Origin: Hymenoscyphus infarciens
Lineage: Eukaryota; Ascomycota; Leotiomycetes; Helotiales; Helotiaceae
Assembly: GCA_001414345.1 (NCBI GenBank)
Contig: LLCB01000436.1
Coordinates: 1 to 37,151 of the forward strand
Direction of reading: 5' to 3'
DNA length: 37,151 nt
Shown: piece after piece, positions 20,963-30,618 of the stretch
Layout of the letters: each line of letters starts with the position of its first letter
How positions within the stretch are numbered: position 1 is the first letter of the stretch
Program-made: the position numbers and the translations under genes
The notes under the pieces: generated by a model
The model's database searches: none
Seen by the model: the letters and a program-made list of their open reading frames with translations, nothing else
Told to the model about the DNA's origin: nothing

Positions 20963-23703
20963 ATGGCTCCTATGCAGCATCATCCCCACCACGCGCAGCA
21001 GGGTCCTCCTCCCCATCATCTCCAACAGCCTCGACCCTCGAGCATTGTACATCAACAACACCATCAGCAACAACAAGCTCCTCCCTCTCAAGCCCAACAT
21101 TCGAACCCTTACAACCCTCCTGCCCACGGTCTGCCTCAATACGCCCAGCAGAGTGCTCCAAACCCCGGCGGACAACATCCACAGGACGTCTCCTACTATT
21201 CTGCGCACCCAAGTCCATATAGCACTCCCAGCGCGTCAGGAACATATTCTTCAGCTCGTAAGTTATTCCAGTGTGGTTTGCTAAAATAAAAAAGAACGTT
21301 GATCGCTGACCCAGTATACAGCGCCAGAAACCCCTGATATCATGGCCGCTGCTCAAATGTCGCGTCCATACCCTCCCATTTCCTATCACACTCCACAGTC
21401 GAATTCACCAGCATCAGTTGCTTCTCCAAGTGCACACGATCAGCGACACAACATGTATGGCGCGCCAACCACACAACTCCAACAAAACCCTCAGATGTAC
21501 TATGGCGGTCCTCAACAACAGCAATACCCACCGCCCATGGCACCTCAGGGCAACTCTCCATATGGCGCACCACACCCACAGCAGCACCAGCAACAACAGC
21601 AGCACGCGGCAATGACTTCACAGCCAAATCTGTTAATGTCCCAGACTCCTAGTCAACATCAAATGCACCAACAACCACAGCACGCCAATCAGCATCCTCA
21701 ACAAGCCATTACTGGCAGCCCAAGAACCAAGATGGAGCCACACGTCCCCCAGATGAATCGCCAACCAGCCGCGCCTTTGGGACCTCCACAACATCCAACA
21801 AATGGTGCGCAGATGCAGCAGAACAACGTACCTGGTGGCAGTGGTGTCAACCCCAATGCTGCGCCTGGTCCAATTCCCGCAACTACGCCTTTGGTTGTGC
21901 GACAAGATAACAATGGTGTTCAGTGGATCGCATTTGAATATTCTCGCGATCGCGTTAAGATGGAATACACCATCCGATGCGACGTGGAATCTGTAAATGT
22001 CGATACGTTGAGTCCAGAATTCAAGACGGAGAACTGTGTGTACCCGCGCGCATGCTGCAGCAAGGATCAATACCGAGGCAATCGCTTGGTCTACGAGACT
22101 GAGTGTAACACAGTCGGTTGGGCGTTGGCAGAATTGAACCCCTGCCTTCGCGGAAAGAGAGGTTTAATTCAACGCGCAGTCGATAGCTGGAGAAATAGCA
22201 ACCAAGATCCACGACTACGTAGTAGACGAGTTCGCCGAATGGCCAAGATCAACAATCGAAAGGCAGTTCAAGCAGCAACTCACACCCCTCACATGGCAGG
22301 CCCCAGCGGTGGTCCAACTGGGATGCCACCAGCCGGTAACATGGGTCCTGGCAGCGCGGCGCAACAGAGCATGCCCAAGCCTAGCATGAGCAGCGGCATG
22401 GGAGGCTCACAACTCCACCACCACCACGCCCACCCCGACGGAAGTACGCAAGGAGGAGATGAAGTCGGTATGTTTCACCAGATGTGATGTTGCTCTATGA
22501 TTATATTACTATCGTGTTATGATACCTTTTGTGCGAACATACCTGTTGAACGGGAGGAAATTTGGAATTCAATTTGTCTGGGTCTAAGAGCACTTTTGGC
22601 TTCCTGTATAATACATATCGTTGCTTGCCTGGCGTCGCCCAATACCCTACACATCACGTCCTGGCCCTATTGTACTGCTTCCCGTTCCCTTTTTGATCAC
22701 TATATTTTTCGCATCGTACTTGTTCGCTTACCGGTTAAAGTGAGAGGCTAATATGATCCTTCGTAATTAGGTGAAGATGAATACTCTGCTGACGAACAAC
22801 ATCATCACCATCATCAAGCTCCCAATGGTGCTCCAGCAAATTCAGACGATGTCCGACAAACTCATGCCTACCCAGGCCAACCAGGTTCTTACCCTTCAAA
22901 CCCAAGTGCCGGCGGTGCCTCCATGGCACCTTCTGTTTATGGTCAACATGCCGCACCACACTCTTCTCAAGGCGCACCGATCCCGGCATCATCGTCCCGA
23001 TCCCATGGTAAGGCGGAGCTAGATGAGGAAGAACGACTATCACTCTTTGGTGATATCCCGGAAGCCAAAAAGAGAAAGTTCATCCTCGTCGACGACCCAG
23101 GAAAGGGTGGACGAGTTCGTGTGAGAGTGACTCTTGATACTGTCGATATCAAAGAAATTCCAGATTCCTTCCGCAAGAGCAACTCTGTCTACCCTCGCAG
23201 TTGGTTCCCTCTCGAGATGCAGAGTCCACCACCCAGTGCTCGAGGAAGTCGTTTCTTTGAGGGTGATGATGACGATGAGGGCGATGAGGTTGAGCCACAT
23301 ACAGGTTCTCGTGGTGGAAGAAAGCAACGTGGACGTATGTCTGTCAATGTACCATTGGCGGATGGCGGAGAAGGAGAAGTTGAAGTGCCAAAGATGAGAG
23401 GCAGTGTTCGATCCAAGGAAGTTCGATTGAATGATTTGGGATATCGAATGACATGGCACCAAAGCAGAGTCTTTGCTGACAAGACGGTCTTCCTTCAAAA
23501 AGCTCGTAAGTTTTCCCCATTTCACCCGCCCAATTCGTGTCGCATGCACTGACCTCTTGACAGTGGACTCTTATCGCAACAAAGTACGTTCCACAATGGA
23601 AACTACCAGCAAAGATGTTGCTACTGCCCCACACTTCGAGACACGAGTTGGCAAGCGGATGTGGAACGATCGATCTAAGAGGGAGCGACGGGATGATGCT
23701 TAA
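20963..23703 (+). CDS. Gln/His-rich nuclear protein with two DUF8032-type domains, likely transcription regulator (771 aa)
   Basis: Four exons, 20963-21257, 21322-22467, 22771-23505 and 23564-23703, join in frame to 771 codons. The introns are 64, 303 and 58 bp and carry GTAAGT/GTATGT donors and CAG/TAG acceptors. Residues 1-290 are rich in Gln, His, Pro and Ser, typical of fungal transcription factors. Domain 1 (about 297-410) runs from GVQWIAFEYSRDRV through NCVYPRACC to AVDSWRNSNQDPR and a basic RLRSRRVRR stretch. Domain 2 (about 571-745) repeats the plan: an LFGDIPEAKKRKF motif with a possible nuclear signal, RVRVRVTLD, NSVYPRSWF, an acidic EGDDDDEGDE insert, then KALDSYRNKVR. I recall this domain as DUF8032, a fungal family with no settled biochemical role; some annotations call its members transcription factors. 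The upstream region is unusually long (see the tract before it). Splicing is inferred from signals and frame. Confidence 0.88.
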
Positions 23704-24959
23704 GCTTTTTTCTGCAAAAAAAAAATCATACACACCCCACTCGACGATGTTACACCATACACCATACAATCAACCTGCACATACATATTTTCCTCGAGCA
23801 ATCGAACAATACCGCATATTTTTTTCTCTCTTGTTTCGCAAAAAATCTTCTCTTCTCTTTCTACTTCGAGATTCAGCGCGCATTGCACAATGAGACGACG
23901 ATGAAATGGTTCAATTGAGCGACGACGTACATTATTTGAGCATTGAGCATATTATTGCTTGCGTCCTTTTTTCCCTCGAAGCGGTCTTCATATTTTTCAC
24001 GAATCGATCGATGGTGGTTCTTGAGATGGGCACCTTTTTTCACCTTTCTCATCTTGCGATGGATCGATCATTGCGGGCTTCTTCTTCTTCTTCGCTTCTT
24101 GATGAGATATGGCACTAGGGCGGCATCATTGTTTTGTGTTCTGTTCGCCTTGTTCTTACCGTTAGACGTACATTTTTCTTCTTCTTTCTGGTATGCATGC
24201 GGTTGATATTTTTTTACCTTGAGAATCTCAGATGGGTGGAATGGGAGATTCTTATGGATGGACGGTTGGTGGAATTTGTCTATTATTGCTTTGCCTTTGG
24301 CATTATTCTGGGTGGTGGATATGGGGATGTGTGGGGAACTGGCTGGTGGCAAATGCAAATGAATTTCCGGGGAAGGAAGGATGGAAAGCAGATGCATGCA
24401 TACCCTTGCATATTAGTGAAATTGGCGGCTGGGGGATGGATGGGCTAGTTTAGCTAGTTGTTTGGGTGGGAGAAGAAAACAATTTCGTGAGCTTTTATAA
24501 TTGCATGTCTCTCTTTATGTTGGTGGTGTGATGTGGATGGTGACATTTTGCTTTGGTTTGTGGTAAGTGTTTGTGCTTCTACTGCTTCTGACTCTGAGAT
24601 AATCAACCGCTCTTCCCTTTGATGAAAGCTTGAGGCATCCATCGACTTGAAATTCTGAAAGTTAGAAATGGAGTTGTAAGTTCAAGATACCACCGTGAGA
24701 GTGGTAGAGCTTGGAACGAGTGTCTCGCGGGTAGACTCGGGTGTGATTGACTAACAACGGTAAGAGCATTTCTTAAAGAGACCAGCTCATAGGTCTTTAA
24801 GCTTTTCTGAATTGTACTTGAACTTACTCTCTCTCTCTTCCATATGCAATATCTTAGAAATCCAATGATATTCCCCCTTAAACTATGATATCAAATCTCC
24901 ATCTTGTTACTAACTCCCTTTGTCCTTCATTCTTTCCTTCCACAACCCCACAAACAAAC
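23704..24959. other. 3' flank and intergenic region, no gene seen
   Basis: This starts with the A/T-rich 3' untranslated region of the DUF8032 gene (A-run at 23717). The remaining frames, up to 109 codons on the minus strand at 24068-24397, are low in complexity and lack domains or splice partners. Confidence 0.5.
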
Positions 24960-25557
24960 TTACCCACTACTAGAAGGATTCGGACCAGGGAGTCTGCGAC
25001 TACCACTCCCACCCCCACTACGCCCTGCGCCAGATCCACCACCAGAGTACCCTCTCCCGGATCCTCCACGAGGAGTACCAGGTTGCACCCCCGCCGCCCT
25101 CTGACCAGCGTTCCATCCCTTGTGGAAAGATTCCTTCTTCAAGGTCTCTTCCTTGTCTTTTTTTGACTCTTCTCTGGGTGGGAGGCCAGGTGCTGGTGCG
25201 GTGTTAGTGGAATGGGGGACTTTGGAGAAAAAGGTGGGGAATTTGAGAGAGTCAAGTTGAGATCAGGGGGTTGAGGATAATGCCCCCTTCTCAAAGCATG
25301 CGAAACTCGTTTATTTCCAACACCAGACAACGTCTTCCTTCCAAACAAGCGCAAGAAAAACCACGGAAGAATAGGAGTGAAAACTCACCATTTCTCCAAA
25401 ATGGAATCGTCAAGGCCTCTTTGCGAACCTCGAAGCCCCATTTATTCGGGTTCTTCACTCCTTTTCTCCTTACCAAGCCTATGACCATGGGTTTTTCCTT
25501 TTCCTTCTTCTTCTTCTTCGCTTTTTTTCCAGACTGGGATGGGTCGTTTCCCATCAT
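24960..25557 (-). CDS. Possible Lys-rich/Gly-rich small protein, two exons (126 aa)
   Basis: Exon 1 (25557-25389) encodes MMGNDPSQSGKK, a run of Lys/Glu, then KPMVIGLVRRKGVKNPNKWG and KEALTIPFWRN. A GTGAGT donor follows. An acceptor at 25172 (CACCCAGAG), with a CACTAACACC branch about 35 nt upstream, opens exon 2 (25171-24960) in frame. Exon 2 begins EESKKDKEETLKKESFHKGWN and ends in a Gly/Ser/Arg-rich tail with RGG-like groups. Both halves carry Lys/Glu-rich segments and join without a frame change, which supports one gene. The 217-bp intron is longer than usual here and the exact acceptor is uncertain. The composition suggests a nucleic-acid-binding or nucleolar protein, which is inference; no family is recognised. 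Confidence 0.45.
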
Positions 25558-26508
25558 GCTGTCCTTGGTGCTAAGCTATTTGGAAAGGTTGGAGTGAAGA
25601 AAGGAACTATGATTATTACTGGTACTGAGTAGCTTTTATATGTTTCATGATGGAGTGTTACGAGTGCGGAAGTGAATTTCTTATCGCTGTCGGTGCGAGG
25701 AGTGTGAATAGCTTCACTTCTGACTATTAGGCGTATCATGTTCCTTGTGTTTCCAGTTGATGTGTGTTAATGGCTACGCGAGGACAGAGTTGTGAAGTGC
25801 TTTGTTGTCTGTTTCAAGCACCTCACAGTATTGCGTTACTTCAAATACTCCACGATTCGAATAGTCACTCCTGCGAATGGCAGTAGAAACTGGTCAAGCA
25901 AGTTATAGATACGTTATTCGTCCAAGATCGAAGGGAGTAGATTCGTCCTTTTGTAAATGGAGCATACTGTAATGTGGGAATGATCAACTCGTGTAAGAGT
26001 TTGCTTCTTGCCCGCCCGCTTTACCAAGAATTCTACCAGAAAGTCTGGGATAATTCAAAGTATTATTCGAAACGGTTGAGAAGAATAGGGAACCGGGTCA
26101 CATCCTTATCCTGGACATTCTGTGATAATGGTAGTGATTGTCCAAGAATATTCGGGGTCATACTGCAGCAGGTTTCCAACAGCAATGACCGCTTACCATA
26201 ATCAAGAACCAGCCAAGCAAGATCGTAATAAAATCAAAGTCTGCTCAAGGCTAAGCAATGGTGGTTGGGACGCTGTGGTTAATAATGGACTCTGACCGCT
26301 TCAAGAGGAAATAGTTGGAAGAAACCTGTTTCTCAATTTTGAGCAGCGAGATGAATTGCGCTGTATTAATTGTCGTAATATATTTTTCAGAGGAAAAGGA
26401 GCAGGGCGAGTATTGAAATCTGAACAAGACGTTATTAACCTTGATATCAGATGTGTGTTTGTGGAGAATTCCCCCAAGTACTGAATGCATAACATGCTAT
26501 GTACAGTC
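25558..26508. other. Intergenic region, no gene seen
   Basis: I see no recognisable frame on either strand; the longest are 75-79 codons without domains. The right-hand part is the promoter region of the zinc-ribbon-like gene. Confidence 0.5.
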
Positions 26509-26516
26509 TATAAAAG
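26509..26516 (+). promoter_or_regulatory. TATA box of the zinc-ribbon-like gene
   Basis: TATAAAAG lies 225 bp upstream of the ATG at 26741. It is followed by a CT-rich patch and then a long A/C-rich leader (CAACA, ACCCA) typical of fungal 5' untranslated regions. No ATG triplet intervenes close to the start. A sharp TATA box suggests regulated rather than housekeeping expression. Confidence 0.55.
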
Positions 26517-26740
26517 TGCCTGCTCCTTCCTCTGTAGTGCCCAAAGACTCGACAACTAAACTCAGCAACACATCTCCACCCAATACCTATTTCTCTCACC
26601 ACCACCCATATCCACACAACATCTCGCAACAGCAAACATCTCTCTCCGCAGCGAAATCTCCACAACGCATTCAATAACATCCAACAAAACATCTAGCAAC
26701 AAACCCAACTCCTCAATCCCAAACAAGAACAGCAACAAAC

Positions 26741-27049
26741 ATGGCACTTCGTAAAAACTTCTATTGTTGCGAATGCGAGCGCAGCTCCAAGGGTACCTGG
26801 TGCCGCAAATGTCCGCATGGGAAGGGGTGTGGAAACTGCCAAATAGAGTACATGTACTTCTACTGCTGCCACTGTGGTTACTCCACGGAGCGAATGGACC
26901 ACAAACGCTATGCATGTGGTGCTTGCGGACATACACCATGTGAGGATGCTCGTTGTGTCAAGGTCCCGAGGTGGAGATACAAGTGGGAATTTGAACAAGA
27001 ACAAGGGGTTGATTTCGCGGAGGATTTGGTGGGCAATACGGCTACCTAG
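26741..27049 (+). CDS. Twin zinc-ribbon-like cysteine-rich protein (102 aa)
   Basis: This is a single-exon ORF with a good start context (CAAACATGGC) and a TATA box upstream. Fifteen of the first 72 residues are cysteines. They form two similar halves: FYCC-x-C (7-12), C-x2-C (21-24), C-x2-C (30-33), then again FYCC-x-C (40-45), C-x2-C (59-62) and C-x4-C (67-72). Each half can supply ligands for one or two zinc ions, so the protein looks like an internally duplicated zinc ribbon. A Trp/Arg-rich stretch and an acidic tail (EFEQEQGVDFAED) follow. There is no signal peptide, so it is not an apoplastic effector; intracellular protein or nucleic-acid binding is the likely role. I recognise the architecture but no named family. 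Confidence 0.8.
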   Translation: MALRKNFYCCECERSSKGTWCRKCPHGKGCGNCQIEYMYFYCCHCGYSTERMDHKRYACGACGHTPCEDARCVKVPRWRYKWEFEQEQGVDFAEDLVGNTAT

Positions 27050-27239
27050 GCAGGACTTGGGATTAAAAATCGGGGTTGACGTGTGTCTGGACTTTGGCCG
27101 GGGGAATGAAAGTGGCCACTGACGGGAATAATTAGAAATGGACTTCTTTCAAAACATGTGTGGTGACTCTTTGAGGTTCAATTTATCTAATAGGGCATTA
27201 ATAAAAAGAATGACGGTGCTAATAACTTGACTCCCATAT
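27050..27239. other. 3' flank of the zinc-ribbon-like gene
   Basis: This holds the 3' untranslated region and short intergenic sequence before the retroelement remnant. No feature is seen. Confidence 0.4.
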
Positions 27240-27940
27240 GCCCCTTCGCTAGTAGGGTACGGTTGGTACTGTTACATTTAAAGAACAAATTCACGCCAGC
27301 CGGGGACGGCCTCGTCAATAATATCCCCCTCGAGCGCGTCGGCGCACCTGTTCGAATTCGAGTCGGCCTAGATTCGGATCGGTTACGCCAAGGACAAACT
27401 CAAATAGCCGCGATTCCAGAGACCTCGCGGACAACCAGTGATATCGGGGTTGGGTATCTGTCAGTCAGCTGGTAAAAGCGTATCGGGCGATACGTCGGTG
27501 GGAGTGCAATACGGTTCCCGAGATTCCTAATAACCCTCTCCGTGTAGGGATCGCTACACAAGGTTCGGAAAGTCGACTACATAGTCATCGCGAAGGCTTC
27601 CGAATCTACCCCTTACCCCCCCCCCCCCAACCGACATCAAAGATGTCAGCTCCGCCAGCAGGCGTTGAGCAACCTTCCAGGGACACCCCCCTTTCCGAAA
27701 GGTCCCCGGCCCGCACTAATGCGGACGAGATGCGGGGTATGGAGGTACAAAATCAAAGGAACAACGATCGGTTAGCCGAGATGGACAAAATTATAAGCGA
27801 ACTTCGAAGTCAACAACTCACTCCACCGATCCCTCCCCGAGCCGACCCTCCTTCGCTTCCAGACTCCTTTGGCTTAAAAGGAACACTGCTGCCCGTTATA
27901 TTGTCCAAACGCAACCTGATAAGTGGATAAGTGGCTATTA
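27240..27940 (+). mobile_element. Retrotransposon leader and gag N-terminus, truncated
   Basis: A GC-balanced, non-RIPed stretch holds a long untranslated leader, a run of 13 C (27616-27628), and an ATG at 27643. The ATG opens a 95-codon frame: a Pro/Ser-rich start, then a coiled-coil-like stretch (NNDRLAEMDKIISELRSQQ) and a Pro-rich PPIPPRADPPSLPDSFG segment. Fungal retrotransposon Gag proteins often start this way. The frame stops just before an LTR-like sequence, as if the gag-pol body had been deleted. Assignment to Gag rests on composition and on the neighbouring LTR, not on a conserved domain. Confidence 0.4.
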
Positions 27941-28144
27941 TGTTATAAGAAACAGAACCAGAAATAACACGGACAGTATTACGGATATTTATTCAACAAA
28001 GCTTTAAGAAGTCAGGGATGCTACTAGACGTTCCTCGGAAATCGTATACTATATATATTATGAGGGGTGCTTTCTTCTAAATATCTATTCGAATCGCTTC
28101 CTTCAATTCTGCCTGCCCTCTACTGCCTCGGGGTTTTCGTGACA
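27941..28144 (+). repeat. LTR-like sequence, 204 bp
   Basis: The segment runs from TGTTATAAG to CGTGACA, with TG...CA ends and imperfect terminal inversion (TGTTAT against TGTCAC). An internal TATATATATTATG promoter-like motif sits near 28050, followed by a C/T-rich stretch. It is preceded by repeated AAGTGG blocks that might be a polypurine-tract relic. No 5-bp target duplication is apparent, consistent with a 3' LTR of a deleted element rather than a clean solo LTR. The size and ends fit a small copia-type LTR. Confidence 0.4.
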
Positions 28145-28538
28145 ACTCAGAATACTATGCAAGAACGTTTAGAAGAATGGAGAGGCGGTGTTCCTCATTC
28201 TTCTACATCTCTTCTTGCAATATAACTTGTTGTCCTAGAATATTGTGCATAATCAAAGTAAAGAGGATGTACTCGGAAAAAAGCCCATACTTCCAGCCCC
28301 CAAGTAAGCAAGAAGAAAATAATCCAAAGAATTCTAGATGACCCCAGAACCCCAGAACCCCTTCCCCAAAGAGAGTTTGTTAAAATAGTCGCCCGGACAG
28401 ACATGGCCCTCGGTATTACCAAGGTCAGAAATTCAACGACCAAGTCACAAACGGAAACGCAAAAAATTTATTCTCGCTAAAACCTACAAAAAAGCAAACA
28501 CACCCCTAATCAAAATACGCTCGCCAACAAATCCTCCC
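28145..28538. other. 3' flank of the third 2EXR gene
   Basis: No frame of interest is present; a minus-strand 82-codon frame lacks any recognisable feature. The stretch contains the 3' untranslated region of the minus-strand gene that ends at 28539. Confidence 0.45.
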
Positions 28539-30530
28539 TCAACAAGTCCTCCCAACATCACCCTCACTAGACCTAGTACACGTTTTCGGACTCCTCGAAG
28601 TTTTCGACGCCCTCGCCTCACCACAAGAACGGGAACGTGCAGAAGAACCATGATTACCGGACTTCGACACACTCTCAGCATTAACAACAGCAGGTCGATG
28701 AGGAATCGAAACCTCAAACCTAGGCCAGGATTTCGCCAGGCACTCCTCCAACCTCTGCTCGGCCTTCCTTTTAGTGTTCAAAACGATCTTAGGAGTGGAC
28801 CAGTTTTCAGTTTCAACAAGATCGGAGCTCGAAATTCCAGATTCATTCTCACACTTGGACATGCACTCTTGCGCCCTTTGTTCAGCCTGCCATTTGGTGC
28901 CCAAAACAATCTTGGGATTTGACACCCTCTCGGCCTTGAGAGTAACAGGTGGATTGGCTCGAGATGCGGACCCGGAATCAACCAGACACTTCTCGACCCT
29001 TTGCTCTGCCTGCCATTTGGTATGCAAAACGAACTTGGGATTTGATATGTGCTCAGGCTTAACCGCAACAGGTAGAGTGGGATTCGAAATCCCACACTTC
29101 TTTGCCTTCTGTTCTGCCTGCCATTTGGTATGTAAGATGACTTTCTGACAGCGAGCCCCAAGTTTCCTCGCCGCATCAATATCGTCGAAGAACTTGAAAA
29201 GACGAAAGAGTCCCGGATCCTTCTTTTCCTTCCAAACTGCAGCTACAATGCCGTTATCTTCGTTTTCCAGCACTTCGAATTCTTGCGGGAAGTCGTGCGG
29301 TGTAGTGTATACTTCGAAGTCGGGCTTTCGCGTGAACTGCCAGCGTGTTGGTGTAAGCTCGTTGTAAGATTTCCAGGCTTGCTTGCAATCTAGAAGTGGT
29401 AGCAAGACGCTCTCTTGAAATCCATCGTCGGTTTTGATGAATTGAGCGTGTAGCAAAGTGCATTTCTTGAGACTCATGAACATTTCATGGACTTTCCCAA
29501 GGCATAAGGTATTACAATAGCCGTGATGGAGCGTCTTAAGAGCTGGATGCATAACAACAGACACGTTTTCCAACAGCATTGCAAGATTCTCGTAGTCATG
29601 ACATGCCCGAAGTGTTCGTTCGAAATTACCATATGCTTGGGGCCAAGCTTGGTCATAAACCCATCCAAGGTAAGGGCCTTCGTCAAGTTTTTCCGACCTG
29701 AAAAGTAGAGTATCTTTTTGGAAATCAAAGTACGTTCCTGGGGCGGTTTGGTATGGCCTGAATGCCCTGTCGTAGTACCGCATTGCAATATCATAGGATT
29801 CGCGGCAGACTAACAAAACACTAGGGATGGGGGAATCTGTTCTCAATGCCCAAACGCTTTGATTGAGTTGCTGAAACTCTTGCTCGGAGATTTCAACTTC
29901 ACCGCTATCCTGGTACTTGAACGGGAAGCACTCCAGCTGTTCCTCAGTAAATGTCAATCTAAGGAAGGTGAGAAGCTCCAAGGTAGTCCATCCAAGCAAA
30001 GAGGGCACATAATCGATGGGAATTTTGACTTCCAAAAGCGTGGAAATAATGGTCTGCAGGTCGAAAAGTTGATTTGGATTCATGTGCGCGGCCCTCATCA
30101 GAAATCGGATCGCCTTGTTGACCAGGCTATGCAGCCCTCCAATCTCCTTCAAACGTTCGGGTTCGCAATTATCTTTTGTGAATGTCTGTCGTAAAGCATG
30201 GCATCGTTCTCTTGCGAGTGGCCCAAGTGTTTCGAATGTGTATTGAGGCAGTTCTCCTGGCCGGTCCATTATCCTTTCCTGGAACAACTCTACCTTTGTC
30301 TTCTTGAGGCGGCACGGATACATTTCAACCACTCTTGACTCTATTTGAAGTTCCCATATTCTGCGACGCACACTCTTCGGTAAATCTCTGAATAGCGTAC
30401 GCGGATCGGGCGTGCTTGCCCTGGTCCAACAAGAGTTGTCTCCCGTGGATTCGTCAAAGATTGTTGGCAGAGAGGGGGATCGCGAAGAACTCTTGGGGAG
30501 CTCGGAAAACATGGGCGCTTGAGGCATCAT
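28539..30530 (-). CDS. 2EXR-like protein with C-terminal repeats (663 aa)
   Basis: The open frame extends to an ATG at 30665, but a minus-strand TATA box at 30612-30618 lies inside that extension. I therefore take the first ATG below it, at 30530 (or the next codon). The 2EXR signature is present in two pieces: LFRDLPKSVRRRIW at about 46-59, and P-x-VLLVCRES...YFDFQKDTLLF at about 236-277. They are split by some 170 residues rich in Leu and Phe, so the domain carries a large insertion compared with its relatives here (about 95 and 120 residues). Residues about 463-600 hold four repeats built on V(I/L)-x-TKWQAEQ-x4-C, about 41 residues each. The C-terminus is Ser/Arg/Lys-rich. There are no introns, signal peptide or membrane segment. 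Function unknown. Confidence 0.85.
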   Translation of the reverse strand: MMPQAPMFSELPKSSSRSPSLPTIFDESTGDNSCWTRASTPDPRTLFRDLPKSVRRRIWELQIESRVVEMYPCRLKKTKVELFQERIMDRPGELPQYTFETLGPLARERCHALRQTFTKDNCEPERLKEIGGLHSLVNKAIRFLMRAAHMNPNQLFDLQTIISTLLEVKIPIDYVPSLLGWTTLELLTFLRLTFTEEQLECFPFKYQDSGEVEISEQEFQQLNQSVWALRTDSPIPSVLLVCRESYDIAMRYYDRAFRPYQTAPGTYFDFQKDTLLFRSEKLDEGPYLGWVYDQAWPQAYGNFERTLRACHDYENLAMLLENVSVVMHPALKTLHHGYCNTLCLGKVHEMFMSLKKCTLLHAQFIKTDDGFQESVLLPLLDCKQAWKSYNELTPTRWQFTRKPDFEVYTTPHDFPQEFEVLENEDNGIVAAVWKEKKDPGLFRLFKFFDDIDAARKLGARCQKVILHTKWQAEQKAKKCGISNPTLPVAVKPEHISNPKFVLHTKWQAEQRVEKCLVDSGSASRANPPVTLKAERVSNPKIVLGTKWQAEQRAQECMSKCENESGISSSDLVETENWSTPKIVLNTKRKAEQRLEECLAKSWPRFEVSIPHRPAVVNAESVSKSGNHGSSARSRSCGEARASKTSRSPKTCTRSSEGDVGRTC
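28761..29150 (-). repeat. Coding repeat array, ~122-126-bp units
   Basis: Blocks reading CTGCCATTTGGT-x-CAAAAC-x-A-CTTGGGATT on the plus strand recur at about 28761, 28887, 29009 and 29118. They encode the four TKWQAEQ repeats of the protein. The spacing varies (126, 122, 109 bp) and the copies are more diverged than the 69-bp array in the 596-residue gene. Confidence 0.85.
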
Positions 30531-30611
30531 GATTCGTATTGGAGTGGCGTTGAGATTACAGAGTACGAATGGAACTGGTCTTGAATTGGTTGGTAACGAA
30601 TGTGTTGTGTT

Positions 30612-30618
30612 CTTATAA
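30612..30618 (-). promoter_or_regulatory. TATA box of the third 2EXR gene
   Basis: Read on the minus strand, TTTATAAGA is followed by an A/C-rich leader (ACACAACACATTCG, ACCAACCAATTCAAGACC) and then by the ATG at 30530, about 85 bp downstream. This layout decides the start codon against the more distal ATG at 30665. Confidence 0.5.

Noticed and set aside
27340..27380. TGTTCGAATTCGAGTC resembling a tRNA/SINE B-box
   Set aside because: It deviates from the GWTCRANNC pattern, no A-box precedes it, and it lies in the retroelement leader.
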